From Actinomycetota bacterium (GTDB taxonomy: Bacteria > Actinomycetota > Actinomycetes > S36-B12): a stretch of DNA of 31,406 nt. The stretch spans positions 1 through 31,406 of the forward strand of contig WLLZ01000005.1 of the NCBI GenBank assembly GCA_009700485.1. The letters are read 5' to 3'. The translations under genes and the position numbers were made by a program. Below are positions 1 to 7,993 of the stretch, piece after piece; within the stretch, counting starts at the first letter, position 1, and each line of letters opens with the position of its first letter. The notes beneath the pieces were generated by a model. It saw only the letters and a program-made list of their open reading frames with translations, searched no databases and was not told where the DNA came from.

Positions 1-342
1 GCCGCCTGAAATCGCGTACTCCTGAACACCAAAAGTGCCGAGCACTAGGTCACCGACTTTGAACCTAGGGTGGTTGGAGGTGACAACTTCGCCTACGGCG
101 CCGGCGCGCATCACCTCATCGATCGCGACCGGTGGCAGGTACGAGGGGCGATCATCTAGCCAGCCCCGCATCGCTGGGTCCAAGGAGATCATCGTGATGC
201 GAACTAGAAACTCGCCGGGGCCGGGCTCGGGAATGGCATGGGTTTCAATACGCCAGTCGGCAGCCACGGGCAGGCCGGCGGGCCGGCGGGCCAGGCGGAT
301 GGAGGTATTACTGCTGGCGCCACTGTTTTGTCGATAAGTCAT
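1..342 (-). CDS. MDR-family NADP-dependent oxidoreductase, 5' part only
   Basis: The reading frame is open from an ATG at 342-340 to the window edge, giving the first 114 codons. The protein begins MTYRQNSGASSNTSIRLARR and contains SLDPAMRGWLDD near residue 55 and KVGDLVLGTFGVQEYA near residue 95. These are typical of the zinc-independent MDR reductases related to CurA/YncB and prostaglandin/leukotriene reductases, which use NADPH to reduce an activated double bond. A Shine-Dalgarno-like AAAGG lies about six bases before the ATG. The Rossmann half of the enzyme is outside the window, so the substrate cannot be guessed. It is divergent from the membrane-protein gene that starts at 411. Confidence 0.85.
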   Translation of the reverse strand, partial: MTYRQNSGASSNTSIRLARRPAGLPVAADWRIETHAIPEPGPGEFLVRITMISLDPAMRGWLDDRPSYLPPVAIDEVMRAGAVGEVVTSNHPRFKVGDLVLGTFGVQEYAISGG

Positions 343-374
343 AACGAACCTTTGCACACTACTGCCGAATCGGC

Positions 375-413
375 TTCAAAATGGCTGGTGGTGGCCTAGA
401 TTCTGCTTCTATG
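375..413 (+). promoter_or_regulatory. candidate leaderless promoter of the Pr6Pr-like gene
   Basis: TTCAAA at 375-380 and TAGATT at 397-402 are spaced by 16 bases. The ATG at 411 follows eight bases after the hexamer, about where transcription would start. No Shine-Dalgarno sequence precedes the ATG. This favours 411 over the in-frame ATG at 381. Confidence 0.4.
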
Positions 414-1124
414 ACCACGCCAGTCAGCCAGACCCCGTCAATGACGTTGCCAAAAGTGCTGTTTGGGATAAACGCTTTGGTGGCTTGGTGCGGTGTGTTG
501 CTCTCGTTCATCCTTAACGCCAGCGGATACTACCCACCTGACACGAGTACTCCAACGCTTTTCGGCGATAACTCGGTAGGTATTGACGGTTTAGTGGGCC
601 GGCTTCTCGATTGGATTACCTACTTCACAATTCTCGGTAATGTCATCGTGGCTATTGTGATGACTTTGCTGTTTTTACGTCCTGTCCGCGATAGCAAATT
701 AATGCGGGTGCTCCGTCTTGATGCATTGATAATGGCCGTAGTAACTGGAGTCATTTACAACCTTTTACTTGGGCCTGGAGTCTCGCATCAGGGCTGGGAT
801 TTCTTCTCTAATGGACTCCAGCATGTGATCACCCCAATTCTGACGGTGCTGGTTTGGCTCATCGTTGGCCCGCGCCGGTGGATTAACATCAAGGTGATTG
901 CCCTGTCATTGATTATCCCCATTCTTTGGGCGGTGTTCGCCCTCGTTCGTGGCGCGGTTATTGGGGCGTATCCGTATTCATTCCTGGATGTCGCAACCAA
1001 GGGACTAACAAGTGTGCTTGCTTTTATCGGCGTGATTATGGTTGCCTCGATCATCCTAGCGCTGGTCCTAATGGGTATCGATGCGGTGATCTCGTCCTGG
1101 ACTCGGCGCGCGAAACGCAGTTGA
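411..1124 (+). CDS. Pr6Pr-like integral membrane protein
   Basis: A 237-residue protein with about six hydrophobic helices (roughly residues 15-38, 68-92, 103-125, 138-156, 163-186 and 200-226). It ends in a basic tail (SSWTRRAKRS). The pattern WITYFTILGNV, followed by LLLGPGVSHQGWDFFSNGLQH, RRWI and YPYSFLDV, matches the actinobacterial Pr6Pr membrane family, whose function is unknown. The longer start at 381 adds only MAGGGLDSAS. I prefer 411 because of the promoter-like hexamer just before it. The gene stands between a divergent reductase and the co-directional EamA transporter 63 bases downstream. Family assignment is from recognised motifs. No catalytic role can be claimed. Confidence 0.75.
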   Translation: MTTPVSQTPSMTLPKVLFGINALVAWCGVLLSFILNASGYYPPDTSTPTLFGDNSVGIDGLVGRLLDWITYFTILGNVIVAIVMTLLFLRPVRDSKLMRVLRLDALIMAVVTGVIYNLLLGPGVSHQGWDFFSNGLQHVITPILTVLVWLIVGPRRWINIKVIALSLIIPILWAVFALVRGAVIGAYPYSFLDVATKGLTSVLAFIGVIMVASIILALVLMGIDAVISSWTRRAKRS

Positions 1125-1187
1125 CGTCGCCCACATAAGATGTCGGCTGGCTCATTGACAATGAACGGGTAAGGGAGGCCGGCGCGA

Positions 1188-2024
1188 ATGGGCGCTTTGC
1201 TCGCGTTGGCATCAAGTGTCACTTGGGGTGTTGCTGATTTCATGGGGGGCCTGGCGGCTAGGCGGGCGGGCCCGGTGCACGTGCTAGCGGTGTCCTACCC
1301 AGCCGGGGCAATTGTCCTGACATTTTTTGCCCTGTTCCTGATCCCCGGTGAATTTTCAACCGGAGTGGTGATCTGGGGTGGTGCCGCCGGCTGCGTCGGT
1401 GCCCTAGCTATCGGTCTGTTGTATTTGGCACTATCGCGCGGCCCGATGGGCATTGTGTCGCCGATCACGGCGGTGATAGCCGGGGCCGTTCCAGTTTTCG
1501 TTGGACTCATGCGTGGTGAGTCACTCTCCGCTTTCGCTGTATTCGGTATTGCGTGCGCAGGGGTAGCCGTAGTCCTGGTCAGCCGCGAGACCGGCGAAAA
1601 AGCCAAGGTGACGATGTCGACGATCGGCTTAGCAATAGCCAGCGGCGTCGCGATCGGGATTTACCTTTCTGCAATTGGTTCAGCCCCGGTTGACTCCGGC
1701 GTATGGGCGGCAACCTTTGGACGCTGGGTTTCAACGGTAGTTCTACTTGCCGTACTACTGATCTTTGCTCGCCCATTTGTTAGTCAGGGGTTCCCGTGGG
1801 TTCTCGTGATCGCATCCGGTGTTTTGGATGCTCTTGCCAACGGGGTATTTCAGTTGGCTTCCCAGAATGGTCAACTGTCGGTGGTGGCCGTCATGGGCTC
1901 GCTCTATCCGGTCGCGACGGTTATCTTGGCGTGGGTGTTAATCAAGGAGCGCCTGAATAAGATCCAATTAGTCGGGGTGGGGATAGCGCTCTTTGCCGCC
2001 GCAACCTTGTCATTTAGTTCATGA
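1188..2024 (+). CDS. EamA/DMT-superfamily transporter
   Basis: A 278-residue, very hydrophobic protein with about ten predicted transmembrane helices. Two EamA repeats can be seen: one from residue 1 (MGALLALASSVTWGVADFMG) and a second from about residue 140. The second ends with SLYPVATVILAWVLIKERL near residue 255, the usual end signature of the family. Members export or import small metabolites such as amino acids or nucleotides. The substrate is not predictable here. The start is supported by GGAGG at 1174-1178, nine bases before the ATG. The gene lies 27 bases before the crotonase gene and could be co-transcribed with it. Confidence 0.88.
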   Translation: MGALLALASSVTWGVADFMGGLAARRAGPVHVLAVSYPAGAIVLTFFALFLIPGEFSTGVVIWGGAAGCVGALAIGLLYLALSRGPMGIVSPITAVIAGAVPVFVGLMRGESLSAFAVFGIACAGVAVVLVSRETGEKAKVTMSTIGLAIASGVAIGIYLSAIGSAPVDSGVWAATFGRWVSTVVLLAVLLIFARPFVSQGFPWVLVIASGVLDALANGVFQLASQNGQLSVVAVMGSLYPVATVILAWVLIKERLNKIQLVGVGIALFAAATLSFSS

Positions 2025-2051
2025 TTTGTTCACTGTGATGGAAAGGCCCGG

Positions 2052-2789
2052 ATGATCACCGCCGAAAGACATGGCAATGTGAGCGTGCTTCGCATGGACT
2101 ACGCGAAAGTAAATGTCGTCGATCTGGAGTTCCTGACTGCAATCGTTGAGCAGTTTCGCGCCGTTCCGGTAACCGATGCAATTGTGCTAACCGGTAACGG
2201 AAGGGCGTTTTCGGCCGGGGTGAACCTGAAACGACTCATGGAAGAAGATCTTGGCTACACAACTGAATTCGTGGATATGTTGTCCGGTGCAATTCTGGAA
2301 GTTTTTCTTCATCCACGCCCGGTGATCGCTGCGATTGACGGGCACGCAATCGCGGGTGGATTCATGCTTGCGGCGGCCTGTGATCTGCGATTGATGTCGG
2401 CGGGCCTGACCGGCATGACCGAACTTAAAGTCGGAGTACCAATTCCGTCTATCCTCCGTGAAATCGCTCGCCACAGTCTTGGTCACTACACCCAATCTTT
2501 AGTTTTAAGCGGTGATCTAATAGATTCGAAGCGCGCCTATGAAATCGGCTTTGTCGATGCGGTAGTTGAGCCGGAGGACTTACTTGATGAAGCGATAGCT
2601 CGTGCAGCTTTGCTGGCTGCCGTCCCGGCAGGTACTTATGCACTGACCAAACGAACCTTGAAGTTCGAGGCGGTGCAACGCATGGAAGTTGCGGAGCCTG
2701 AATTCGGCGCAGAAATCCGCGCGACCTGGCACGATCCCGAAATCAGGGCCGTTATTGCAGAGTACTTGGAATCAATCACTCGGAAGTGA
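2052..2789 (+). CDS. enoyl-CoA hydratase/isomerase family protein (crotonase fold)
   Basis: A 245-residue crotonase-superfamily protein, slightly short for the usual 255-260. The first oxyanion-hole segment is GRAFSAGVNLKRL near residue 50. The second is DGHAIAGGFMLAAACDLRLM near residue 95. The glutamate of ELKVGVP near residue 125 sits where many hydratases carry a catalytic acid. The following GGTQRLPR-type stretch is replaced by SILREIARHSLG, so classical hydratase activity is uncertain. An isomerase or another acyl-CoA activity is possible. The start has a GAAAGG Shine-Dalgarno sequence. Its 3' end overlaps the convergent DoxX-like gene by 18 bases. Confidence 0.88.
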   Translation: MITAERHGNVSVLRMDYAKVNVVDLEFLTAIVEQFRAVPVTDAIVLTGNGRAFSAGVNLKRLMEEDLGYTTEFVDMLSGAILEVFLHPRPVIAAIDGHAIAGGFMLAAACDLRLMSAGLTGMTELKVGVPIPSILREIARHSLGHYTQSLVLSGDLIDSKRAYEIGFVDAVVEPEDLLDEAIARAALLAAVPAGTYALTKRTLKFEAVQRMEVAEPEFGAEIRATWHDPEIRAVIAEYLESITRK

Positions 2790-3164
2790 CGGCTGCGCCG
2801 AAGGCCTAGTCTTAAGCGCGATGCGGATCAAAGGTATCTGCATTGGCACTCTTGCCCACGCGGCAATTTTGTGGGGGGTGCTCGCGCGTGAAGAATTTTG
2901 AACTGTGATCGCGTACTGCCAGTTACCAGCCCACACGCCAACTAGCAGCGCGGCTGAGGCAACTGGTGCCCAGCGCGCCCGCGTCAGTAAACCAATCCCG
3001 CACGCGATTTCGGCAACTCCGCTGGCGTAGTTGATGGAGCGGTGCGCGGGAAGGGCTTTTGGTAGCAAAGGCTCAAAGACCGATGGTTTGATCAGGTGGA
3101 TGATGCCGCTTGCGAGGAATGAGCCGGCGAGAATCTTGGTACCAATTGGCGAATGCGTCGTCAT
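2772..3164 (-). CDS. DoxX-like small membrane protein
   Basis: A 130-residue protein with four hydrophobic helices (about 8-26, 47-64, 68-86 and 100-118). The segment VFEPLLPKALPAHRSINYASGVAEIACGIGLL matches the short DoxX-like/MauE-type membrane proteins. Some members of that superfamily take part in thiol or quinone redox chemistry, but most are uncharacterised. The ATG is at 3164-3162 and the C-terminus is basic and polar. It is divergent from the GMC oxidoreductase with about 30 bases between starts, and its end overlaps the crotonase gene. A redox partnership with the adjacent flavoprotein is only a guess from proximity. Confidence 0.75.
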   Translation of the reverse strand: MTTHSPIGTKILAGSFLASGIIHLIKPSVFEPLLPKALPAHRSINYASGVAEIACGIGLLTRARWAPVASAALLVGVWAGNWQYAITVQNSSRASTPHKIAAWARVPMQIPLIRIALKTRPSAQPSLPSD

Positions 3165-3194
3165 GGGGCCAGTGTCTCGCGGTTAGATGTGGGT

Positions 3195-4694
3195 ATGCGC
3201 ACTGACTCTGCTGATGTGGTAATCGTCGGTAGCGGCATGGGCGGTGGCACCTTGGCTTGGGGGCTGGCGCGCCGGGGGATCAAGGTACTGGTTGTCGAGC
3301 GCGGCGACTATTTGCCTCGGGAGCCGCAGAACTGGTCACCAACGGAAGTTTTCAAGAACCGCCGCTACAAACCCGATGAAAGATGGCTGGACGAAGGTGG
3401 CGGCGAGTTTCGACCCGGAGTTCACTACCTGGTGGGCGGCAATACGAAGGTGTATGGGGCGAGTTTGCCGCGCCTTCGTGAATGCGACTTTGCGGAGATC
3501 AAGTATCCGACAGGGATCTCGCGGGCGTGGCCATTTCCATATGCCGATATTGAGCCCTACTACTCGCAGGCGGAGTCGTTGTATCGGGTGCACGGTGCAA
3601 CCGGCGAAGATCCAACCGAACCTTGGCGAAGCCAGCAATTCCCGTATCCGGCTCTATCGCATGAGCCGTACATCCAAGGGGTCATCGATCGGCTCGGTCA
3701 GCAGGGCGTGCATCCGTCGGCCACCGCAATGGGAGTTGACTTGCAGCCCGGCGGGGCTTGTATTAGGTGCGGTACCTGTGATGGATTCCCGTGTCGGGTT
3801 GGAGCTAAGTCTGATTCTGAAACATGCGCACTTGAGCCGGCGCTGGCTGGAGGTTTTGTTCGTTTGCTCACCAATACCAGAATTGATCACCTTGAGACAG
3901 GTGGTACGGATCAAGTGGTCCGGTTGGTGGGGGAGTGCGCTGGTGAGCCGATTTGGATAACCGGAGGGGCTTATGTATTGGCGGCCGGTGCGGCAAATAC
4001 CGCGGCGCTTCTCCTTCGGAGCCGTGATGATCGTTGGCCAAATGGCGTTGGTAATTCGAATGATCTAGTGGGCCGTAACTACATGATGCACAACAACACT
4101 CACCTCGCGGCCATCGACCCTCGCCGCAGGAATGATGTGGTATTTCAAAAAACTTTTGCTATCAATGACTTCTACTTCGACATGGGTGACGGCTACCCTG
4201 GTGGATCAATTCAGTTGATCGGCAAGGTGCAGGGGTCGATGATGAAGACCCACGCCACGCGGGCTCCGCTACCGTTACTTAACGAGTTTTCTAAGCGGAG
4301 CCTTGAACTACTTGTGATGGCCGAGGATCTGCCATCTCCGCAGAATCGGGTGAGCGTTACTCAAAGTGGCCAAATAGCCGTTCGATGGAAGCGAACCAAC
4401 TATGACCGCCATGAGCTGTTGTTGGCCGAAACTAAACGGCTACTGCGGCAAATTGGTTACCTTGGTGTTTTCGAGCAGCGGTTCACTATCGACATGAATA
4501 GCCACATGTGCGGCACCGCGGTCGGTGGCACTGACCCAGCGCAAAGTGTCGTTGATGGGCTCGGTAGGTCACATGAGGTGGCGAACCTCTTCATCGCGGA
4601 TGCTGCGTTCTTCCCGTCGTCAGGTGCGCAAAACCCGGCCTTAACGATTGCGGCACTCGCACTGCGGATGGCCGCCGAGGTCGAGTGGGCTTAA
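3195..4694 (+). CDS. GMC-family FAD-dependent oxidoreductase
   Basis: About 499 residues from the ATG at 3195. The FAD dinucleotide-binding motif VIVGSGMGGG lies at residues 9-18, followed by VLVVERGDYLPRE. GGNTKVYGASLPRLRE near residue 95 is the GMC substrate/FAD loop. The C-terminal GMC domain contains NSHMCGTAVGGTDP and ends with FFPSSGAQNPALTIAALALRMA, giving the usual catalytic His and Asn. A cysteine group, CIRCGTCDGFPC, lies near residue 190. Members oxidise alcohols such as sugars, sterols or choline. The cysteine-bearing subgroup is common in Actinobacteria, but I cannot name a substrate. An earlier in-frame start at 3153 would run back over the start of the divergent DoxX-like gene, so 3195 is preferred. 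Confidence 0.88.
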   Translation: MRTDSADVVIVGSGMGGGTLAWGLARRGIKVLVVERGDYLPREPQNWSPTEVFKNRRYKPDERWLDEGGGEFRPGVHYLVGGNTKVYGASLPRLRECDFAEIKYPTGISRAWPFPYADIEPYYSQAESLYRVHGATGEDPTEPWRSQQFPYPALSHEPYIQGVIDRLGQQGVHPSATAMGVDLQPGGACIRCGTCDGFPCRVGAKSDSETCALEPALAGGFVRLLTNTRIDHLETGGTDQVVRLVGECAGEPIWITGGAYVLAAGAANTAALLLRSRDDRWPNGVGNSNDLVGRNYMMHNNTHLAAIDPRRRNDVVFQKTFAINDFYFDMGDGYPGGSIQLIGKVQGSMMKTHATRAPLPLLNEFSKRSLELLVMAEDLPSPQNRVSVTQSGQIAVRWKRTNYDRHELLLAETKRLLRQIGYLGVFEQRFTIDMNSHMCGTAVGGTDPAQSVVDGLGRSHEVANLFIADAAFFPSSGAQNPALTIAALALRMAAEVEWA

Positions 4695-4713
4695 TTCGCC
4701 ACGCAGCGGAAAA

Positions 4714-4738
4714 GTGGCCTGCCCTTAGGGCAGGCCAC
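4714..4738. terminator. strong hairpin, probable bidirectional terminator
   Basis: GTGGCCTGCCC at 4714-4724 pairs perfectly with GGGCAGGCCAC at 4728-4738 across a three-base loop. The minus-strand reading is followed by TTTT (plus-strand AAAA at about 4710-4713), which is the better terminator orientation. On the plus strand the hairpin follows the GMC stop at 4694 without a clear T tract. It sits between two convergent genes. Confidence 0.75.
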
Positions 4739-4750
4739 CGTCCTTAGGAT

Positions 4751-4918
4751 TTAGAGATTGCGCGAGAAAATTGCGTCAATCTCAGCTTGGTCTGCCGGCG
4801 TTAGTGCGCGGGCGCGCTGCCGATCCCACTCCCGATGGATTTGCCGGCGGTTGGCTGCGTCGCGGCTTTGGGGTTCACGGTCGAACACTGATGCGAAAAT
4901 CTTCGCGAATGGCTTCAC
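4751..4918 (-). CDS. small conserved-looking protein of 55 residues
   Basis: A GTG at 4918-4916 opens a 55-codon frame ending in TAA at 4753-4751. An AGGAG Shine-Dalgarno sequence lies nine bases before it, and a strong hairpin with TTTT follows the stop. The protein is highly charged, with no signal peptide or membrane segment. It begins MKPFAKIFASVFDREPQSRD and ends ALTPADQAEIDAIFSRNL, with REWDRQRAR in the middle. I believe similar small actinobacterial proteins with an RxWDRxRxxAL...EIDAIFSR tail exist, but I cannot name a family or function. Codon third positions look like the neighbouring genes. Confidence comes mainly from the ribosome site, terminator and composition. Confidence 0.6.
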   Translation of the reverse strand: MKPFAKIFASVFDREPQSRDAANRRQIHREWDRQRARALTPADQAEIDAIFSRNL

Positions 4919-5194
4919 GGAGGGTAACTCCTAATTCATTGTGTTGGTGCGGTTGACCTGGGGTTTTCCAGATATACCGTGGTCGGTGGGCGGGTGTGCC
5001 CTATGACCAACGCAAGTGTCCCTTACATTTCGCGCCCCCTGAACGAAAAAAGGAGGTATGTGCGCGAATTCACAAACTGTTCACCCATTAGAGTGATCAA
5101 AGGTGGGGCAGGTCACAAATTCACCTCTAATTGGCGGCATGTGCGACGATCCACCCTTAGGTCTTAACGCTTCACCCTCGTTCAGGAGGCATTA
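4919..5194. other. intergenic region before fbiC
   Basis: This 276-base stretch separates the small minus-strand gene from fbiC. It holds the AGGAG ribosome site of the small gene near 4928-4932. It also has TTGACC at 4953-4958 with TATACC at 4973-4978 (spacer only 14 bases), a second strong AGGAGG at 5051-5056 leading into a 35-codon frame (5060-5167), and a TAGAGT hexamer at 5089-5094. The fbiC ribosome site AGGAGG is at 5184-5189. No clear single promoter can be chosen by eye. Confidence 0.4.
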
Positions 5195-7489
5195 GTGGTA
5201 ACGCGGATCACCTACTCTCCAAAGGTGTTCATTCCGCTCACCATGCTGTGCCGCGATCGCTGCGGCTACTGCACTTTTGCGCAGTCTCCGGCGCATTTGC
5301 CGGCGCCCTACCTAAGCCCTGCCGAAGTACTAGCCATCGCCCGCCAAGGCGCAGAGTCGGGCTGCCATGAGGCCCTGTTCACCCTAGGCGAGCTACCCGA
5401 GGATAGGTACCCGGTAGCCCAGCAGTGGCTCACCGAGGCGGGTTACGCGACTACCGTCGAATATGTAGCGGCCATGTGCCAAATGGTGCTGGATGAAACC
5501 GGTCTGTTGCCGCATGCAAACGCCGGGGCCCTGAGCCTTGATGACCTCGCAATGCTGCGCAAGGTGGCTCCGAGTCAGGGCATGATGATCGAGTCTTTGC
5601 GTCCAGATCTGGCGGCGCATCGCGGGGCACCTGATAAGACACCCGAGCGTCGACTTGCAACTTTGCATTTCGCGGGGGAGTTGCAAATCCCATTTACCAC
5701 CGGCATCCTCATCGGTATTGGTGAAATCCGCGACGACCGCATCGAGGCGCTGGAGGCGATCGCAGCTGCGCATCAACGTTACGGGCACGTCCAGGAAGTC
5801 ATAGTCCAGAACTTTGTTCCCAAGCCTGGCACTTTGATGCGCGATCACCCAGCGTGCTCGCTGGACGACTTAGTAGATGCAATAGCACTGGCGCGCATGA
5901 TTTTACCCGCTGATGTGCACCTACAGGCGCCACCGAACTTAGTTGATGATCCAGCGGTGTTAATCGAAGCCGGTATCGATGACTTCGGCGGGATATCGCC
6001 GGTGACCGCCGATCACGTCAATCCCGAGAAGCCATGGCCGAGTATCGAGTCGCTACGTGCGGTAGTTGAATCGCGTGGGCTCGCACTGGTGCCGCGACTG
6101 ACGATTTATCCAGAGTTTGTGCTCGACCCTGGGCCCTGGCTCGACGAGAACGTTCGGTTTGCGGTCCTAGACAGAAGTGACGCCGAGGGCTTTGGCCGCG
6201 ATGACCCGGGAGCCACTTTCCCCGAGCGCCATGAAGCTGCGGCGAATGTAGGTACCGGAGCTGAAGTCGTGCAAATCGGTCGGCGGTCTACTGCTTGGTA
6301 TTCAGGCGCCGACCGATCACCGATGTCGCTAATTGGCAGTGCGACGTCGCAGCCGGAAATCAAGGGTGCAGTTCGTGAAGTTTTGGCTGGCGCTCAAATT
6401 GGGCAAGAACTTGACGTCGCCGAGATCACCACTCTATTTACCGCGCGCGGTGCCGAAGTGATGGCGGTCGCAGCCTTCGCTGATGACTTACGGGCAAAAG
6501 TAAATGGCGATGAGGTTACGTTCGTCCACAACCGCAATATCAACTACACCAATGTCTGTACCTTCAAGTGCACCTTCTGTGGGTTCTCCAAAGGGCCGAT
6601 GTCCTTGAATCTACGCGGGGCCCCTTATCTGCTGACCAATGATCAAATTGCCGAGCGAGTGCGCGAGGCTGCGGCCCTCGGGGCCACCGAAGTTTGCCTT
6701 CAGGGTGGGATCCATCCCGATTTTGACGGTAACTACTACGTGGAGGTCTGTCGTACCGTCAAAGCCGCTGTCCCTGACATGCACATCCACGGATTCACCG
6801 CCCTTGAAGTTACCGAAGGGGCACGCCGATTGGGTGAGCCGCTGCGTGAGTACCTGCTTCGAATGAAGGAAGCCGGATTGAGTTCCCTTCCGGGTACCGC
6901 GGCCGAGATCTTGGATGATGAGATCCGGGCGATCTTGTGCCCCGACAAAGTCAACACCGAGCAGTGGCTCGAGTGCCATGAGATTGCCCACGAAATTGGT
7001 TTGCGCTCGAATGTGACGATAATGTTTGGCAGTGTTGAGCAACCGGTGCACTGGGCTCGGCATATCGTTCGCACTCGAGATTTACAAAAGCGAACCGGTG
7101 GTTTCACCGAGTTTGTACCGCTACCTTTCGTCCATATGGCCTCACCTATTTACTTGAAGCGGCGGGCTCGGCGTGGTCCAACTTGGCGCGAGACGGTGCT
7201 CATGCATGCGGTCGGGCGCATCGCGTACCACGGCCAGATCAGTAACATTCAGGCGTCTTGGGTCAAGTTGGGTGTTGATGGTGCGCGTCAGTTGCTGCAG
7301 GCGGGAGTTAACGACCTTGGTGGCACTTTGATGGATGAAAATATTTCCCGTGCCGCTGGCGCTGCCCATGGCCAGGGTTTGACACCGGCCGATTTCCAAG
7401 CCGTCTGCGATCCGATTGGCCGCACAGCCCGCGAGCGCACCACTTTCTACGGTTTAAGTCCCCGTAATGAAGGCGTGGTGTCAGTATGA
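5195..7489 (+). CDS. fbiC: FO synthase, fused CofG/CofH (FbiC)
   Basis: A 764-residue double radical-SAM enzyme that makes 7,8-didemethyl-8-hydroxy-5-deazariboflavin (FO), the chromophore of coenzyme F420, from tyrosine and a ribityl-uracil intermediate. The first cluster motif CRDRCGYC has cysteines at residues 19, 23 and 26 (CofG half). The second, CTFKCTFC, has cysteines at 455, 459 and 462 (CofH half). Other CofH signatures are LQGGIHPDF and EILDDEIRAILCPDKV. The GTG start has AGGAGG five bases before it. Typical mycobacterial and streptomycete FbiC proteins are around 850 residues. This one lacks the N-terminal extension before YSPKVFIPLT. It overlaps the next gene by ATGA. It implies F420-dependent enzymes elsewhere in the genome. 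Confidence 0.97.
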   Translation: MVTRITYSPKVFIPLTMLCRDRCGYCTFAQSPAHLPAPYLSPAEVLAIARQGAESGCHEALFTLGELPEDRYPVAQQWLTEAGYATTVEYVAAMCQMVLDETGLLPHANAGALSLDDLAMLRKVAPSQGMMIESLRPDLAAHRGAPDKTPERRLATLHFAGELQIPFTTGILIGIGEIRDDRIEALEAIAAAHQRYGHVQEVIVQNFVPKPGTLMRDHPACSLDDLVDAIALARMILPADVHLQAPPNLVDDPAVLIEAGIDDFGGISPVTADHVNPEKPWPSIESLRAVVESRGLALVPRLTIYPEFVLDPGPWLDENVRFAVLDRSDAEGFGRDDPGATFPERHEAAANVGTGAEVVQIGRRSTAWYSGADRSPMSLIGSATSQPEIKGAVREVLAGAQIGQELDVAEITTLFTARGAEVMAVAAFADDLRAKVNGDEVTFVHNRNINYTNVCTFKCTFCGFSKGPMSLNLRGAPYLLTNDQIAERVREAAALGATEVCLQGGIHPDFDGNYYVEVCRTVKAAVPDMHIHGFTALEVTEGARRLGEPLREYLLRMKEAGLSSLPGTAAEILDDEIRAILCPDKVNTEQWLECHEIAHEIGLRSNVTIMFGSVEQPVHWARHIVRTRDLQKRTGGFTEFVPLPFVHMASPIYLKRRARRGPTWRETVLMHAVGRIAYHGQISNIQASWVKLGVDGARQLLQAGVNDLGGTLMDENISRAAGAAHGQGLTPADFQAVCDPIGRTARERTTFYGLSPRNEGVVSV

Positions 7490-7985
7490 AAGTTAGGTCG
7501 CTAGTTACTACTACCCAGGAGACCTGCAGTGAAGCGGGCGCAGCGGTAAATCCACCGACGATAATCGTGATTGCCGCCGCGGTGGTGCAAAACCCACTCG
7601 CCGGAAAAGGCAAAGTCGATGATTTATCCGAGCTTGTTGAACTTGGCCGCGAATCCACTGAGTTATTGGCGCAACGGGCCCTTCGTGCGTTAGCCGCAAT
7701 GGGTGTAGAGCATGCTGCAGTTCGCGGCTACGGCAAGGGTGCGATTGTTGGTGTTGATGGTGATCGTGAACACACCGCTGCAGTTCTACACCCGCGTTTT
7801 GGGGCCCCGGTCCGGGTGCACAGATCACCATGCCGATAGGCAACAAAGATGATCGCTGGGTCTTCGATGACATGGATTCGGTTGATCTGTCGATACCCGA
7901 CGCCCCGCATTCAGATGAAATGGTCATTGCCTTGGTGCTTAGCACCGGTGGTAGACCGAATGCCCGCGTGAAGAAACCTACATAA
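7486..7985 (+). pseudogene. amino-acid-synthesis family (DUF1185) gene, frameshifted
   Basis: The intact first part (7486-7839, 117 codons) starts at an ATG that overlaps the fbiC stop. It contains NPLAGKGKVDDLSELVELG and RGYGKGAIVGVDGDREHTAA, then HPRFGAPVR, which match the AA_synth/DUF1185 family. After codon 7813-7815 it runs into unrelated residues and stops at 7839. The expected C-terminus continues in another frame from 7815: IGNKDDRWVFDDMDS, then IPDAPHSDEMVIALVL and GGRPNARV, ending at TAA 7983-7985. The two pieces total about 165 residues against roughly 190 for the family. From memory, a glycine-rich segment of about 20 residues is absent at the junction. This suggests an out-of-frame internal deletion rather than a single-base error. 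An internal ATG at 7830 could still express the tail. The family's function is not well established. Confidence 0.75.
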
Positions 7986-7993
7986 GGAGCCCG

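Noticed and set aside
1155..1160. Perfect TTGACA before the EamA gene
   Set aside because: No -10-like hexamer lies 16-18 bases downstream, so it is not supported as a promoter.
788..1243. 151-codon minus-strand frame across the Pr6Pr-like and EamA genes
   Set aside because: Antisense to recognisable membrane-protein genes, without a ribosome site or recognisable motifs.
3116..3141. GGAAT-N18-GTA resembling a SigR promoter upstream of the GMC gene
   Set aside because: The -10 part is GTA rather than GTT and it lies inside the opposite-strand DoxX-like coding sequence. It is most likely chance.
3244..3960. 238-codon open frame inside the GMC gene
   Set aside because: It is an alternative frame of a clear FAD enzyme and its translation resembles no protein family.
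7801..7840. Programmed ribosomal frameshift in the DUF1185 gene
   Set aside because: No slippery heptamer is seen, and a family segment also appears to be missing, so a deletion explains it better.
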